Positions 25,701 to 32,763 are shown, counted from the first letter of the stretch. The stretch: DNA of 64,000 nt from Echinometra lucunter (GCA_029962745.1 CM057153.1:12572446-12636445); one strand, 5' to 3'. Translations and numbers: made by a program. The notes: generated by a model not told the origin, from the sequence alone.

Positions 25701-28700
25701 GGTCCTCTTGCTGATTGTCTCGTGAGACGAAGGATAATAAAATCGCCGTTTGCGTCTAACTTACACTTTTTTCATTCTAAATTATGGTTGGTTTCAGGGT
25801 TTTTGAGTACAAATACAAGTACTCAATACACATGTTTCATCTTAGTTTGAGAATTTTTTAAATCAGCTACTCACAAAGTTAGCCAATGCCTTTAATTTCT
25901 TTATAATCATTCGATTATAATGATTAAAACTAGTAATGAGAGTATTTTCTTATCGCCTTTATCCGTTACGCCATGAAATGTATAGTACTCCGTTGGAATC
26001 AGCGTCTATGTTGCGCTCTATCGGGTACCCATTTACACCTTAGGCGAATTCATGTATTGCCAAAAGATGTTAGCGCCGGAATACGGGCTGAAAGTCGAGT
26101 AAATTAAGAGTATTATCATGAAACCTATACAAAGTTAGTGTTGGTTTTTTTATGTGAAAATTTTCGATTTCATATCATAATAATTATTGCACCTAATTTT
26201 GCACTTAATTGAAGAGGAGATGAGCTGATGAATTCGATCAAGGTAGACAAAAGAAATGGTTTGGAGTTGGGACTCATAATATGCATAATGTGTTATGATT
26301 CCTTTCCAATTTTGTACTGATTTAGTGTTAGAATAGAGAAGTTTCAAATTTGTACAGTCGGCATTTCTTAAATATGCTAATTCCTTTATTATTTTTATAG
26401 TGATTCCACATTTCCACTTATTTCTTTCTTTTATCATTTTGTCTAAGATCTCTGCGAAGATTTCAGTGGAGACGACTATTTTGTTTGTGATGGAAAAGAT
26501 GACTGCCCTAATGGGGCCGATGAGAGAAATTGTGCAGGTATACTAACGTTTAATGAGTACAAAATAAGAATTCTTTCACTGCATATTCAATTCATTATCA
26601 TAGATTACGTTTATTAATATATATTTTTTGTATTCATTCGTGTATTTATTCATTTATTTAGTGACTAATTCATCCATCCATTCATCTTTTCTTTAAGCCA
26701 TGCATTTTCATTTATTTATTTACTTCTTTAATTAATTTATTTATTCATTTGTTTGGAAATTTTGAAAAGGGAAACTGCTTGGGGCCCTGTATTAGGCGCG
26801 TACGTTATAAACAGTATAACATACGTACATACATTTTATAATACATAATGAAGGAATGATTACAAACAACATGGCTTTTTTTCTAGGAAAATCTTTCATG
26901 AAAAGAAATGAGTCTTACGAAACCTACAGAGGAATCAGACTGAGTATATGTTCTTTCATAGTTACAACTTATATTTATTCTGTAATTTGGGTTTACGCAT
27001 GTTCCTATCTTTTATGGATACAATAACGTCATAATGATAGCATCATTTAATGATAAAGAAACAAAAAAAAAATAATATATCAATTTATAAAGCGCTAAAG
27101 GTGTGTACACACATTCTACTGGTCCTTAAAGTGATTACACAATGGTAACAAAATTTTTGATATATGATCGAGAATAGAATTCTAAGAAGAATGACTTTAA
27201 AAATAAGATGATTTTCAATCGAAATCAATACATTTGGGCTAATTTTCTCATAAAAAGTACAGAGCTGATCAAAAAATTTGAGTATAAGGTATGACGTAAA
27301 AGTAGGTACCCAGCTTCGCGCATTGCAGTTGTGCCGCGCGCTAGACTGTACAATATGTATTATACCTTGCGCGCATTTTGCAAGAAGTGCGCGACAAGGT
27401 ACCCACTTTGACGTCATTTTGACGTAAAAGTGGGTACCCAGTTGAAACCGGGTCACAGCTGAGGGGTCAAAAATATCCTGAAATCTTACCAGATTTGCAG
27501 GTTTCCTTGGCAACACGACTTTTTAAAAAAACTTTAGGCAGGCGATTTTCTGCTAATAAAATTATGCTCTTTTAAATGAGCTAACATTGTTTCAGCATTG
27601 GGTACCCCCTTTAAGCACATTGTGAAATAAGTTTGTTTCTTCTCAACTGTATTATCTTCCATGCCCCTGAAGGGGTCGTTAAGAAATAAAAATCACCGTA
27701 TCACTGTATCACTGTATATATCAGGACTTCTTGCAGCTCGAATGCATGGTCTCCTAATGTAAGTTTTGTTTACAAACTGGGATTTGTAGGGGAAGAGTAT
27801 CTTTAGAACTGCGCAGGTTATGAGTATGTCTGTGAGATTTGAGTGAAGTATTACTTCTGCAGTGTAACAGGGGCTTGACCAATAAGTGCATTATACACAA
27901 TCGGCGGGATCTTTGTTAAATGATATATGCAATGATATCTTATACGATATCTTCAGGGGTATATTTTTCTTTATCTTATATCCATCTTCAACCTCCTTCT
28001 GAAATGTATTTTTTAAAATTATGTACATGTACTTGTGTATTTCTTTCTCTTAACGTCCACAAACGAATTTAAAAGAATATTCAAAGCAACTGAAGTCAAA
28101 AAGATATCATGAAAACAGGAAAGTCAAGAAAAATTTTCTCACAGAATGTTTTAATATATGGGAAAACTTAATTTTCGCAGATTTTTCTATCTGATATGTG
28201 AAACTTTTTTTTGTTTGTTTTGTTTCTTTGTTTATTGAGTTTAATATTCAAGAATGGATTGCTGTTGATCTAAAGCTCTATAGTTTGCCTTCTCTTACAC
28301 GGAGTATTCTCTTTTGCTCGTGTTTCTATGCAGTGTGTGGGCAGCGGCCAGGTAGGTCACGTCGGCGGCGGATGCTCGCTGGGAGAGAGACAACGGCAGC
28401 CGAGTGGCCCTGGCAAATATACCTAGCGTGTAAGTATTAAAAAAAAATGTAAGAAAAAAAAATGTTCCCCTTCCTTTAATAAGCATAATTTTCTGCTCAA
28501 TTCTAGAAATGGTTGCAAATTTATGCATTTTCTAGATGATATCAACCGTCATTCTTTTATTTCTGTGTAACTTCTACTCTATTGAATCATTCTGTATTTT
28601 GGCAAGTGATCGCCCTGATTGTACAAAATCATTAGAACCGAGATGAAAAACAGCCACATCAATAATCTTCTCATCCTGGTGAAATACGTTTGAATAAAAT

Positions 28701-31308
28701 GAATAAATACATAAATTGATACACAAATAAATAAATAATACATAGATAAATAAATATATAACTAAATACATGAATAAATGATTCATTATGTTTGACCTAC
28801 ATGTATGATAATTTAATTTGTTGTGTAATCCTGTCTTGTAAAAATGAAGAGTTCTATTTCTATCTTTCTTTCAGCCCAGAATGATACCGAGGGCGTGAGT
28901 TGTGGCGGCACAGTCCTCAACAGGCAGTGGATCATAACGGCAGCTCATTGCATGTAAACGAGGCTTCACATTTCGTTGTACCATGACTAGAACTCCTACT
29001 GGCGCGCAGGGATGGGTGGGGGCGTCCCTCCCTCAAAATTTATCTGGGACCTTCCCCTCTACCCCCTCCCGACTTAGTAACCTTTGTGTAAGGAAAGGTC
29101 GTCCAAGAAACACACACCTTCCCTCTCTCTTTTTTTTGTTTTGTTTTTCATTTGCTATCTTGATTTTTCTTTTAAAGTAATTATTATTATTCGTTTGATT
29201 TTATTCATGGAGAGTCGTACATTCAAAGTTTTTAAAATTTATGACATAATACAAGCAATGTATTTATTTCTTTGCCAGACATCTTATCATGACAAATAGT
29301 AATTAGGTAATGAATTTCTGTACATATTCATGATTTTTAAAGAAAGGTTTATTAAACGAATGACATTAAGTGTGAGTGGCGTTTGTCTTTTGCCTTCGCA
29401 GAAGTACATTCCAAATTGGTAGAATGGTGGTCATCACTGGCGTTTCAAGTCGACTTGATCTGGGTGATCACGGGCAGTTGGTACACATCGCCGACGTCTA
29501 TGAACACCCAGACTTCTACTTCAGCGGCTACTACTTATTATACGACGTCGCCTTGGTGCAGCTAAAAGAACCTTTAACAATAACGGACTATGTTAGACCC
29601 ATTTGTTTACCTGAGAGCGGTTTTGTGTTAGAGCCGGGAACTTACTTGACGTCGACAGGGTTTGGTGAAACTGGGGCAGGTAATTTATTCATACACAATA
29701 ATAAAAATTTATTCTTTTAGGAACTATTTTGGGGATCTCTCAGCCTTGGAGCTAAATCCACTTTAGGGTAGCGGTTTGGAATTTGAATCGACTATTTTGA
29801 GAGTTGATTTTTTTAAATCCAGATTGAAATTGTCCTCAATAGGATTGGATTTCTATAATTTCTGTATATTCATTGACCCTTTAACTAAATTTTCCCTTTC
29901 CAATGGGGACCATCCGGATCCAGTGGCCAGATGATATACGCAGCTAAGATTACCGTTATGAATGTCATTACAACTTAATTCAGGGTTTCCATAATCGGCT
30001 ACAAATTCTGAGAAACTGCCGATTAATCTTAAACTGAACTCAGTTTGAAGAATTTAGTTAGCATGTTCCTTATAACACGTTGGTTAATTCACGTTGGGCC
30101 TAATTATTTCACGTAAAATTACATTTTGGAATTAAATAAACGAACTTGTTATTAAAAAGTGTCTTTTTTTCTTTTGAATATAAATTTGCTCAAAATGTCT
30201 TCAATATGCCCCTTCCCCACAATTGAAATATCATGAAAAATGGTTAATGAATGAACGATAGTACATTAACTAATTAAGAGGCCTAAATGAATAGATAAAT
30301 AAGTAAATATATAAGTAGATAAATTAGTGAATGACTAATTAAACAGATAAATTCATATATAAATGCAAAATGATTTATAGGGTAAGATACATTATTTAAT
30401 TGATTAATATATATTCCACTATCTGTTTATTTGTTTTTAAATCTTATTTCTTGACGTCATGAAGGCGCCATTTCTACTCTGCTGATGGAGACTCGCCTTC
30501 CCGTCATCCCGTCAGAGGTGTGTGTTAGGTGGACTGAACATACACTAGAGGACGTGTCAAAGGTCATATGTGTAGGATATGAGAACGGAGTACAAGGTCC
30601 GTGTTATGTAAGTACGAGTTCATTGTCTCATACATAACATTTTGATATGATAACAATAGTTTTGACGATGATGATAATGATAAAAATAATAAAGGCAATG
30701 GTCATTATGAGAAAATCGATGATATTAAAAGAAAAAGTCATAACAATAATGATTAAAATAAAATTAAAACTGACAACAATGATAAGGAAAAAACACAATA
30801 ATAACAATGTTCATAAACACCACCACAATATATTCCACGTAGTGTGTTGTGTATAATAGAATATGAATAGAATATGATATAAGAGAAAGGAATAATACAG
30901 AAATCAAAGCGACTTATTTAAATAGGTCCGAAATCAAGAAATTCCAGGACGAGACCCGAACCTATAACTAGTTGGATTGCTGAAGACCATCTTACACAGA
31001 GTTTCCATAATTATTGAATGAGAATCAGCACATCTGCACTGTCGTCATTCCGTCCGTCTGTCTGTCCGTCCGTCCGTCCGTCCGTCCGTCTCTCTGTATA
31101 ATTATCTTCTTCACGTGTTTGTCTCTATCGGTGTTTCATGTCGCAGGGAGATTCGGGTGGCCCGCTAGTGGTCGAGAAAGACGGATCGTGGTACATCGTC
31201 GGTATCGTTTCGGGTGGAGCCGAGTGCGGTGCACCCTACAGTCCGAACTTCTACACCCGCGTGACCGAGCTCCTCGAGTGGATCGATGACGTTATCACTT
31301 TACGGTAG
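1434..31308 (+). CDS. Type II transmembrane serine protease, matriptase-like (24 exons seen, 5' end missing)
   Basis: This is a gene-level entry; exons are listed separately. Joining 24 exons gives about 934 residues with no phase conflict and a stop at 31306-31308. Domains in order, counted from the first visible codon: membrane anchor about 19-42, SEA about 54-182, CUB-like about 194-309, ten LDLa modules about 310-682, and activation peptide plus protease about 683-934. The catalytic motifs TAAHC, DVAL and GDSGGP are all present. In known type II transmembrane serine proteases the short N-terminus is cytoplasmic and the protease sits outside the cell, held by a disulfide after activation. 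The layout is closest to matriptase (SEA-CUB-CUB-LDLa4-protease), here with one CUB and ten LDLa. Almost every extracellular module is bounded by phase-1 introns, as expected of shuffled modules. The initiator exon, promoter and exact orthology are not visible; family assignment is firm, substrate is unknown. Confidence 0.9.
1562..4416 (+). other. Intron between anchor exon and linker exon
   Basis: No coding signal is seen. A tRNA-derived SINE-like repeat lies at about 1740-1935; the rest is AT-rich with no recognised structure. Confidence 0.6.
1740..1935 (-). repeat. tRNA-derived SINE-like repeat
   Basis: On the minus strand the segment 1843-1925 reads like a decayed tRNA head: an A-box-like stretch near GCCAGCTCAGTCTCG and a B-box GGATTCGAAACC. 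The downstream body resembles the repeat at 20795-20965. Boundaries are approximate. Confidence 0.55.
4417..4449 (+). CDS. Protease exon: 11-codon juxtamembrane linker
   Basis: A 33-base exon between atgcag and gtgagt, phase 1 to phase 1. It adds [10 protein letters not shown] plus a split codon between the membrane span and the SEA domain. The case rests on good splice sites and preserved phase; it could be skipped without breaking the frame. Confidence 0.65.
   Translation, partial: EGHHIQNIMI
4776..5125. mobile_element. MITE-like element with about 40-bp terminal inverted repeats
   Basis: The left end GCCCGCCGCACACTACACG and the reverse complement of the right end GCCTGCCGCACACTATACC match over about 40 bases, continuing through CTGCGATCCGATTTT. 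The interior is AT-rich and non-coding. No clear target duplication was found. Confidence 0.7.
5236..5360. repeat. GA-rich microsatellite
   Basis: Purine-only GAGAGA tract with scattered AAG and GGG interruptions. Confidence 0.85.
5916..6100. repeat. GAA/GAG-rich low-complexity tract
   Basis: Imperfect AGA/GAA/GAG/CAA trinucleotides. It is open as a Glu-rich frame on the plus strand and Phe/Leu-rich on the minus strand, which is composition and not a gene. Confidence 0.8.
7330..7660. repeat. CAT/CAG/TCC trinucleotide field
   Basis: Runs of TCATCA, CAGCAG and GTAGCA within an intron. No splice sites bracket a coding segment. Confidence 0.8.
7806..7918 (+). CDS. Protease exon: SEA domain, first part
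   Basis: Acceptor cacag at 7801-7805, donor gtaaga at 7919. Enters in phase 1 and leaves in phase 0. The peptide carries [20 protein letters not shown], the amphipathic first strand and helix typical of SEA domains, with an N-x-S sequon. Confidence 0.85.
7919..9911 (+). other. Intron with T/A-rich repeats
   Basis: Holds a tract of irregular TTTCAAAA/TTCAAAT repeats at about 8080-8260, a CT microsatellite near 9308-9350 and an exact 29-bp direct repeat at 9370-9398 and 9432-9460. No coding signal was recognised. Confidence 0.55.
9370..9460. repeat. Exact 29-bp direct repeat pair
   Basis: ATTTTAACTACGGGTACACG and the nine bases after it occur at 9370-9398 and again at 9432-9460, separated by 33 bases. 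A short local duplication in an intron. Confidence 0.85.
9912..9979 (+). CDS. Protease exon: SEA domain, second part
   Basis: A 68-base exon (acceptor ttag ending 9911, donor gtaaga at 9980). It enters in phase 0 and leaves two bases that complete an Arg codon with the next exon. It encodes [20 protein letters not shown] and then DF. It supplies exactly the SEA segment missing between its neighbours, which is why it was accepted although it is too short to stand out as an open frame. Confidence 0.85.
10283..10460. repeat. Short head-to-head copy of a foldback repeat
   Basis: CCTGAAGTCGACTTTCATG and its near reverse complement CATTCC-type arm AATGAAAGTCGACTTGAGAT sit back to back around a short spacer. 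The same arms recur at 19553-20113. Confidence 0.65.
10562..10688 (+). CDS. Protease exon: SEA domain core with GSVIV cleavage motif
   Basis: Acceptor ttttcag ending 10561, donor gtaaga at 10689; enters needing one base, leaves in phase 0. It begins [10 protein letters not shown]. In SEA domains the G-S bond of the GSVVV motif breaks by autoproteolysis, and matriptase is cleaved this way; the motif is intact here, so cleavage is likely but inferred. Confidence 0.88.
10689..12255 (+). other. Intron without recognised features
   Basis: Contains a poly-C run at about 10790-10808 and another at about 12096-12123. A stretch near 11928-12030 resembles 8490-8670 and is probably a dispersed repeat. 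Nothing coding was seen. Confidence 0.5.
12256..12334 (+). CDS. Protease exon: SEA domain C-terminal part
   Basis: Acceptor gacag ending 12255; donor gtaggt at 12335; phase 0 to 1. The peptide [20 protein letters not shown] continues to SLMIHD, the usual closing strand of an SEA domain. A second possible donor four bases downstream is weaker and would break the phase. Confidence 0.8.
12420..12545. repeat. GAA/GAG-rich low-complexity tract
   Basis: Purine-rich AGAAGAAGG tract in the intron after the SEA domain; the open frames across it are compositional. Confidence 0.75.
13386..13418 (+). CDS. Protease exon: 11-codon SEA-CUB linker
   Basis: A 33-base phase 1-1 exon (acceptor ctatcag, donor gtaagt) encoding [11 protein letters not shown] and a split Gly. 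Its single Cys may pair with the first Cys of the CUB-like domain. Supported by splice sites and phase only. Confidence 0.65.
14227..14379 (+). CDS. Protease exon: CUB-like domain, first half
   Basis: Acceptor acgcag, donor gtgaga, phase 1-1, 51 codons. The peptide has TSPCYPDY followed by [14 protein letters not shown], the central strands of a CUB fold (compare the usual I-x-L-x-F-x-x-F-x-L-E pattern). Confidence 0.85.
14440..14680 (+). repeat. tRNA-derived SINE-like repeat
   Basis: Contains a B-box GGGTTCGATCC near 14484 preceded by a degenerate tRNA-like stretch, then a conserved-looking body and a TAGTAG-type tail near 14654. Boundaries are approximate. Confidence 0.55.
14865..15261. 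mobile_element. hAT-like non-autonomous transposon with 8-bp target duplication
   Basis: Ends are CCCGGTGTTGTCACT and AGTGACAACACCGGG, perfect inverted repeats of 15 bases. The flanks AGCTGAAC at 14857-14864 and 15262-15269 are identical 8-bp target duplications. Eight-base duplications are typical of hAT-superfamily elements. The 397-bp interior has no transposase and contains recurring CCCCTATTT motifs. Confidence 0.88.
15382..15576 (+). CDS. Protease exon: CUB-like domain, second half
   Basis: Acceptor cttacag, donor gtaaaa, phase 1-1, 65 codons. It carries the CUB pattern D-G-E-F-L-H-L-G followed by [20 protein letters not shown] and closes with FEAQITVL. In secreted and membrane proteases CUB domains bind partners or the protease's own domains; no specific ligand can be inferred. 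Confidence 0.87.
15776..15955. repeat. TAG and ATC trinucleotide microsatellites
   Basis: A (TAG)n run at about 15776-15855 followed by an imperfect ATC/ATT run to about 15950. Confidence 0.9.
16380..16499 (+). CDS. Protease exon: LDLa module 1
   Basis: Acceptor cttttag, donor gtaggt, phase 1-1, 40 codons. Six cysteines are present; the calcium-site half reads [16 protein letters not shown]. LDLa modules fold around one calcium ion held by the acidic C-terminal half. Confidence 0.85.
16500..17589 (+). other. Intron between LDLa 1 and 2
   Basis: AT-rich sequence; no exon or repeat family was recognised. Confidence 0.5.
17590..17697 (+). CDS. Protease exon: LDLa module 2
   Basis: Acceptor ttcccag, donor gttagt, phase 1-1, 36 codons with six cysteines ([17 protein letters not shown], then CSDDEAYC). 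A decayed copy of the 3' end of this exon lies at about 19059-19103. Confidence 0.88.
18183..18734. mobile_element. hAT-like non-autonomous transposon with G/C-tract ends
   Basis: The element opens with CCCGGGGGG and closes with CCCCCCGGG; flanks GCCTTCAC at 18175-18182 and 18735-18742 are identical 8-bp target duplications. The interior has several short repeats of the type GGGGGTCTTTGGAACGG. No transposase frame is present. It lies in the intron between LDLa 2 and 3. Confidence 0.85.
18943..19035. repeat. TTA and TAG trinucleotide microsatellite
   Basis: (ATT)n then a long (TAG)n run ending near 19033, directly upstream of a decayed LDLa exon fragment. Confidence 0.9.
19059..19103 (+). pseudogene. 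Decayed fragment of an LDLa exon
   Basis: About 33 of 44 bases match the 3' end of the LDLa 2 exon (17657-17698). The frame still reads [13 protein letters not shown] against [13 protein letters not shown]. The 5' half is missing, replaced by the TAG microsatellite, and no gt donor follows, so it should not be spliced in. It suggests a former extra LDLa exon between modules 2 and 3. Confidence 0.6.
19352..19447 (+). CDS. Protease exon: LDLa module 3 (four-cysteine form)
   Basis: Acceptor tttgcag, donor gtaagt, phase 1-1, 32 codons. The calcium half is intact ([17 protein letters not shown]) but the N-terminal half ([13 protein letters not shown]) lacks the usual second and third cysteines. 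The loss of two cysteines together suggests a tolerated shortened module. Confidence 0.82.
19553..20113. mobile_element. Foldback element with about 73-bp inverted arms
   Basis: The left arm 19553-19627 (includes GTTGACTTGAGGTCTGGCC) matches the reverse complement of the right arm 20041-20113 at roughly 85 percent. Related arms occur at 10283-10373. No coding potential inside. It lies between LDLa 3 and 4. Confidence 0.7.
20328..20372. repeat. CT microsatellite in a polypyrimidine tract
   Basis: CTCTCT run just upstream of the LDLa 4 acceptor. Confidence 0.85.
20391..20501 (+). CDS. Protease exon: LDLa module 4
   Basis: Acceptor ctgtag, donor gtaagt, phase 1-1, 37 codons, six cysteines ([17 protein letters not shown], then [10 protein letters not shown]). 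Confidence 0.9.
20795..20965 (-). repeat. tRNA-derived SINE-like repeat
   Basis: Read on the minus strand the head shows an A-box-like CAATGGTAGAGCA and a B-box GGGTTCGAAACC, spaced as in a tRNA gene, followed by a body containing GGACTTAAAGCCGTCGG. It is similar in plan to the repeat at 1740-1935. Confidence 0.65.
21124..21234 (+). CDS. Protease exon: LDLa module 5
   Basis: Acceptor atgaag, donor gtaagt, phase 1-1, 37 codons, six cysteines ([17 protein letters not shown], then [10 protein letters not shown] with the canonical SDE signature). Confidence 0.9.
21262..21463. mobile_element. Near-perfect foldback palindrome
   Basis: The arm at 21262-21317 (starts TTTATACAACCTGGTTTAC) is the reverse complement of 21408-21463 with about one mismatch. 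The 90-base centre is itself rich in GTTTAAAC and TTCAA inversions. The arms look young, with almost no decay. Confidence 0.85.
22098..22205 (+). CDS. Protease exon: LDLa module 6
   Basis: Acceptor ttaaag, donor gtaagt, phase 1-1, 36 codons, six cysteines ([17 protein letters not shown], then [10 protein letters not shown]). Confidence 0.88.
22359..22695. repeat. Dispersed repeat rich in GGAAAGTCATGGAAA motifs
   Basis: Many copies of GGAAAGTCAGGGAATT and GGAAAGTCATGGAA in both halves. The same motifs make up the outer element at 31859-32507. Likely a decayed transposon; no clear ends here. Confidence 0.55.
23098..23229 (+). CDS. Protease exon: LDLa module 7
   Basis: Acceptor ccatag, donor gtaaga, phase 1-1, 44 codons, six cysteines ([17 protein letters not shown], then [10 protein letters not shown]) with an acidic tail DKDD. 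Confidence 0.9.
23240..23800. repeat. Long ATG/GTG trinucleotide satellite
   Basis: About 560 bases of GATGATGGTGGT-type repeats with longer internal periods. It is open in several frames on both strands (Met/Val-rich, His-rich, Thr/Ile-rich), as expected of such a tract, and lies in the intron between LDLa 7 and 8. Confidence 0.92.
23846..23965 (+). CDS. Protease exon: LDLa module 8
   Basis: Acceptor cttatag, donor gtacgt, phase 1-1, 40 codons, six cysteines ([17 protein letters not shown], then [10 protein letters not shown]) with an acidic extension EEVEPE. Confidence 0.9.
24220..24976. mobile_element. hAT-like non-autonomous transposon with perfect 8-bp target duplication
   Basis: Ends CACTGGCGTAGC and GCTACGGCAGTG are inverted repeats with one mismatch. 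The flanks ATCACATT at 24212-24219 and 24977-24984 are identical. The interior has internally repeated segments ending in G- or C-tracts and no transposase. Inserted in the intron between LDLa 8 and 9. Confidence 0.9.
25271..25393 (+). CDS. Protease exon: LDLa module 9
   Basis: Acceptor cttatag, donor gtgact, phase 1-1, 41 codons, six cysteines ([17 protein letters not shown], then [10 protein letters not shown]) and an N-x-T sequon in the tail. Confidence 0.9.
26448..26537 (+). CDS. Protease exon: LDLa module 10 (four-cysteine form)
   Basis: Acceptor ctaag, donor gtatac, phase 1-1, 30 codons. The calcium half [16 protein letters not shown] is complete, but cysteines two and three are absent, as in module 3. 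Confidence 0.82.
26538..28333 (+). other. Intron before the catalytic domain
   Basis: No exon was recognised. A short inverted/direct repeat cluster built on GACGTAAAAGTGGGTACCCA lies at about 27292-27440. The rest is AT-rich. Confidence 0.5.
28334..28429 (+). CDS. Protease exon: activation site and start of catalytic domain
   Basis: Acceptor atgcag, donor gtaagt at 28430, phase 1-1, 32 codons. [13 protein letters not shown] precedes [18 protein letters not shown]. The Cys in VCG is the one that usually tethers the activation stem to the protease (its partner is the Cys in RPICLP). Cleavage after RRRR would expose Met-Leu-Ala-Gly where most family members have Ile/Val-Val-Gly-Gly. Confidence 0.9.
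28875..28953 (+). CDS. Protease exon: catalytic His
   Basis: Acceptor tttcag, donor gtaaac; enters in phase 1 and leaves two bases. [19 protein letters not shown] contains the 42-58 cysteine pair and catalytic His57. Confidence 0.93.
29402..29679 (+). CDS. Protease exon: catalytic Asp
   Basis: Acceptor tcgcag, donor gtaatt; 278 bases, enters needing one base, leaves in phase 1. Contains YDVALVQL (Asp102) and YVRPICLP. The usual Cys136-x-x-x-G-W-G motif is replaced by YLTSTGFG, so Cys136 is absent. Confidence 0.93.
30465..30607 (+). CDS. Protease exon: 168-182 loop and specificity pocket
   Basis: Acceptor atgaag, donor gtaagt; phase 1 to 0. EVCVRW and KVICVGY hold the Cys168-Cys182 pair. The exon ends GVQGPCY, which sets residue 189 to Gly, 190 to Pro and 192 to Tyr. 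Confidence 0.92.
31147..31308 (+). CDS. Protease exon: catalytic Ser and C-terminus
   Basis: Acceptor tcgcag, stop tag at 31306-31308, 54 codons including the stop. Opens [13 protein letters not shown] with Ser195. Position 201 is Val, not Cys, matching the missing Cys136. The pocket wall reads [20 protein letters not shown], so Trp215 is Gly and 226 is Asn. Confidence 0.93.
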   Translation, partial: GDSGGPLVVEKDGSWYIVGIVSGGAECGAPYSPNFYTRVTELLEWIDDVITLR

Positions 31309-31858
31309 CCTCACGTGTCTCCATGCGATGCTCCTTTATTTCATGGCTAGTCCATAGTGGGTGTTCGCCCCTATACGCCCCCAATACAAAATTCGACACT
31401 GTCAAAATACGGAAGTATGGCAAAATGCTCTTTTGGGGATGTCATATTAGAATCACTTCGTTTTGTGATGGAAATCTGTGCTCACATGTGAAATCCTCTC
31501 TCCAAAGAATGGACTGCAGTGGACTGAATTCCAACTCCTTTATAATAGGGTTCTTTACGACTGTGCATAAAGAGAGGAAGCGGTACAGAATATCTGCGGG
31601 TACCATAATTAGTGCAAGAGCAAACATTATTTCAGGGAATGGTTGAGAGTTCGTTGGCATCAAATATATCGGGCCAATATGTTTGGGGTAGGAAAGTAGG
31701 GTTGTCAGAATTTATGATAAGCCCGGTGATATGCTACCAAAGATGGCAAATGTTAAGTACTGGCGGCAAGAGATTTATATCGGGATTTCAGACCACCCCT
31801 CCTCCCCTCACAGACGCCCTTGAATTACAGTAACATTAAAAATTTTAGAAGACACATT

Positions 31859-32507
31859 CAGGGTTCCCACGATCATGGAAGCTTCTGGAACGTCATGGGA
31901 AAACTAATCCTCTGGAAATTCATGGAGAGTCATTACGAAAAGAAAAACGCACCTCCCAAAGTCATGGAAAGTCTTGGAAAGGGATCGCGAGTCCGTGAAT
32001 AAGGGTAGGCTGAGACCATCACAAAATTGGAATAATCACAGCGTGATATTCGTACGCCGCTTTGATGCCGTAACCCATATCAAAATGTTACTTATCTGGG
32101 GGGTATTTCATAAAGCTGTTCGTAAAGTTACGCATGACTTTATGAACAACTTGTCTATGAAGTGCCAAATAGGATACCCGAAGTTTTTCCGGATGTGACT
32201 GCATTTCCCATAATCAGATCATCTCGATTGATATGTGGCAAGAAATATATACTTTGCAATAAAAAGGTTTGTAAACAAAAGTGATGTTAATCTGTGTCCG
32301 CATATTTCATCTTTAGCTGATGCGATATATAATAATTGAGAATTTCATTTAGCTTGCCATATTCAGGTCGTTCGTAAAGTCATTCGTAACTTTACGAACA
32401 GCTTTATGAAACACCCCCCTGGTCCTGGAAAAAGGGCAAAATGCCGGGGTCATGGAAAGCCATGGAAATTCACAGAATTTGGATCTTAAAGCTCTGTGGG
32501 GACCCTG
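31859..32507. mobile_element. Non-autonomous element with CAGGGTTCCCAC ends (outer)
   Basis: Left end CAGGGTTCCCAC and right end GTGGGGACCCTG are imperfect inverted repeats. The body near both ends is full of CATGGAAAGTCATGGAAA motifs. No target duplication could be found. A second element (32098-32419) sits inside it. Confidence 0.7.
32098..32419. mobile_element. MITE with GGGGGGTATTTCATAAAGC ends (nested)
   Basis: The left end GGGGGGTATTTCATAAAGCT continues through GTTCGTAAAGTTACG, and the right end is its near-exact reverse complement ending ACCCCCC (about 35 bases). The 322-bp element is inserted within the outer element and so is younger. Confidence 0.82.
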
Positions 32508-32757
32508 AACAAAAGTAGGCTTAGCCTCAGGTGTGATGATATAAAACTTGTATATTCAGTACTTTATAGGTGAACATTTTATTAGGACATTCCATAAATA
32601 TCTGTCATGTCTGTGAGGCGTATGTGTGTAAAATATGCGAGCTGCTCGCTCATTCACAGTTTCTGACTGAACTTATTTCCATTATTTTCAGGTAGTTTAA
32701 ACGATTTATTAGCACTGGAAATACTCGTACATGTAATTGCTTTTGTACAGCTTTCAG

Positions 32758-32763
32758 AATAAA
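32758..32763 (+). terminator. Candidate poly(A) signal of the protease gene
   Basis: AATAAA about 1.45 kb past the stop codon. The earlier AATAAA at 32258 lies inside a transposon. Which one is used cannot be told from sequence. Confidence 0.3.
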
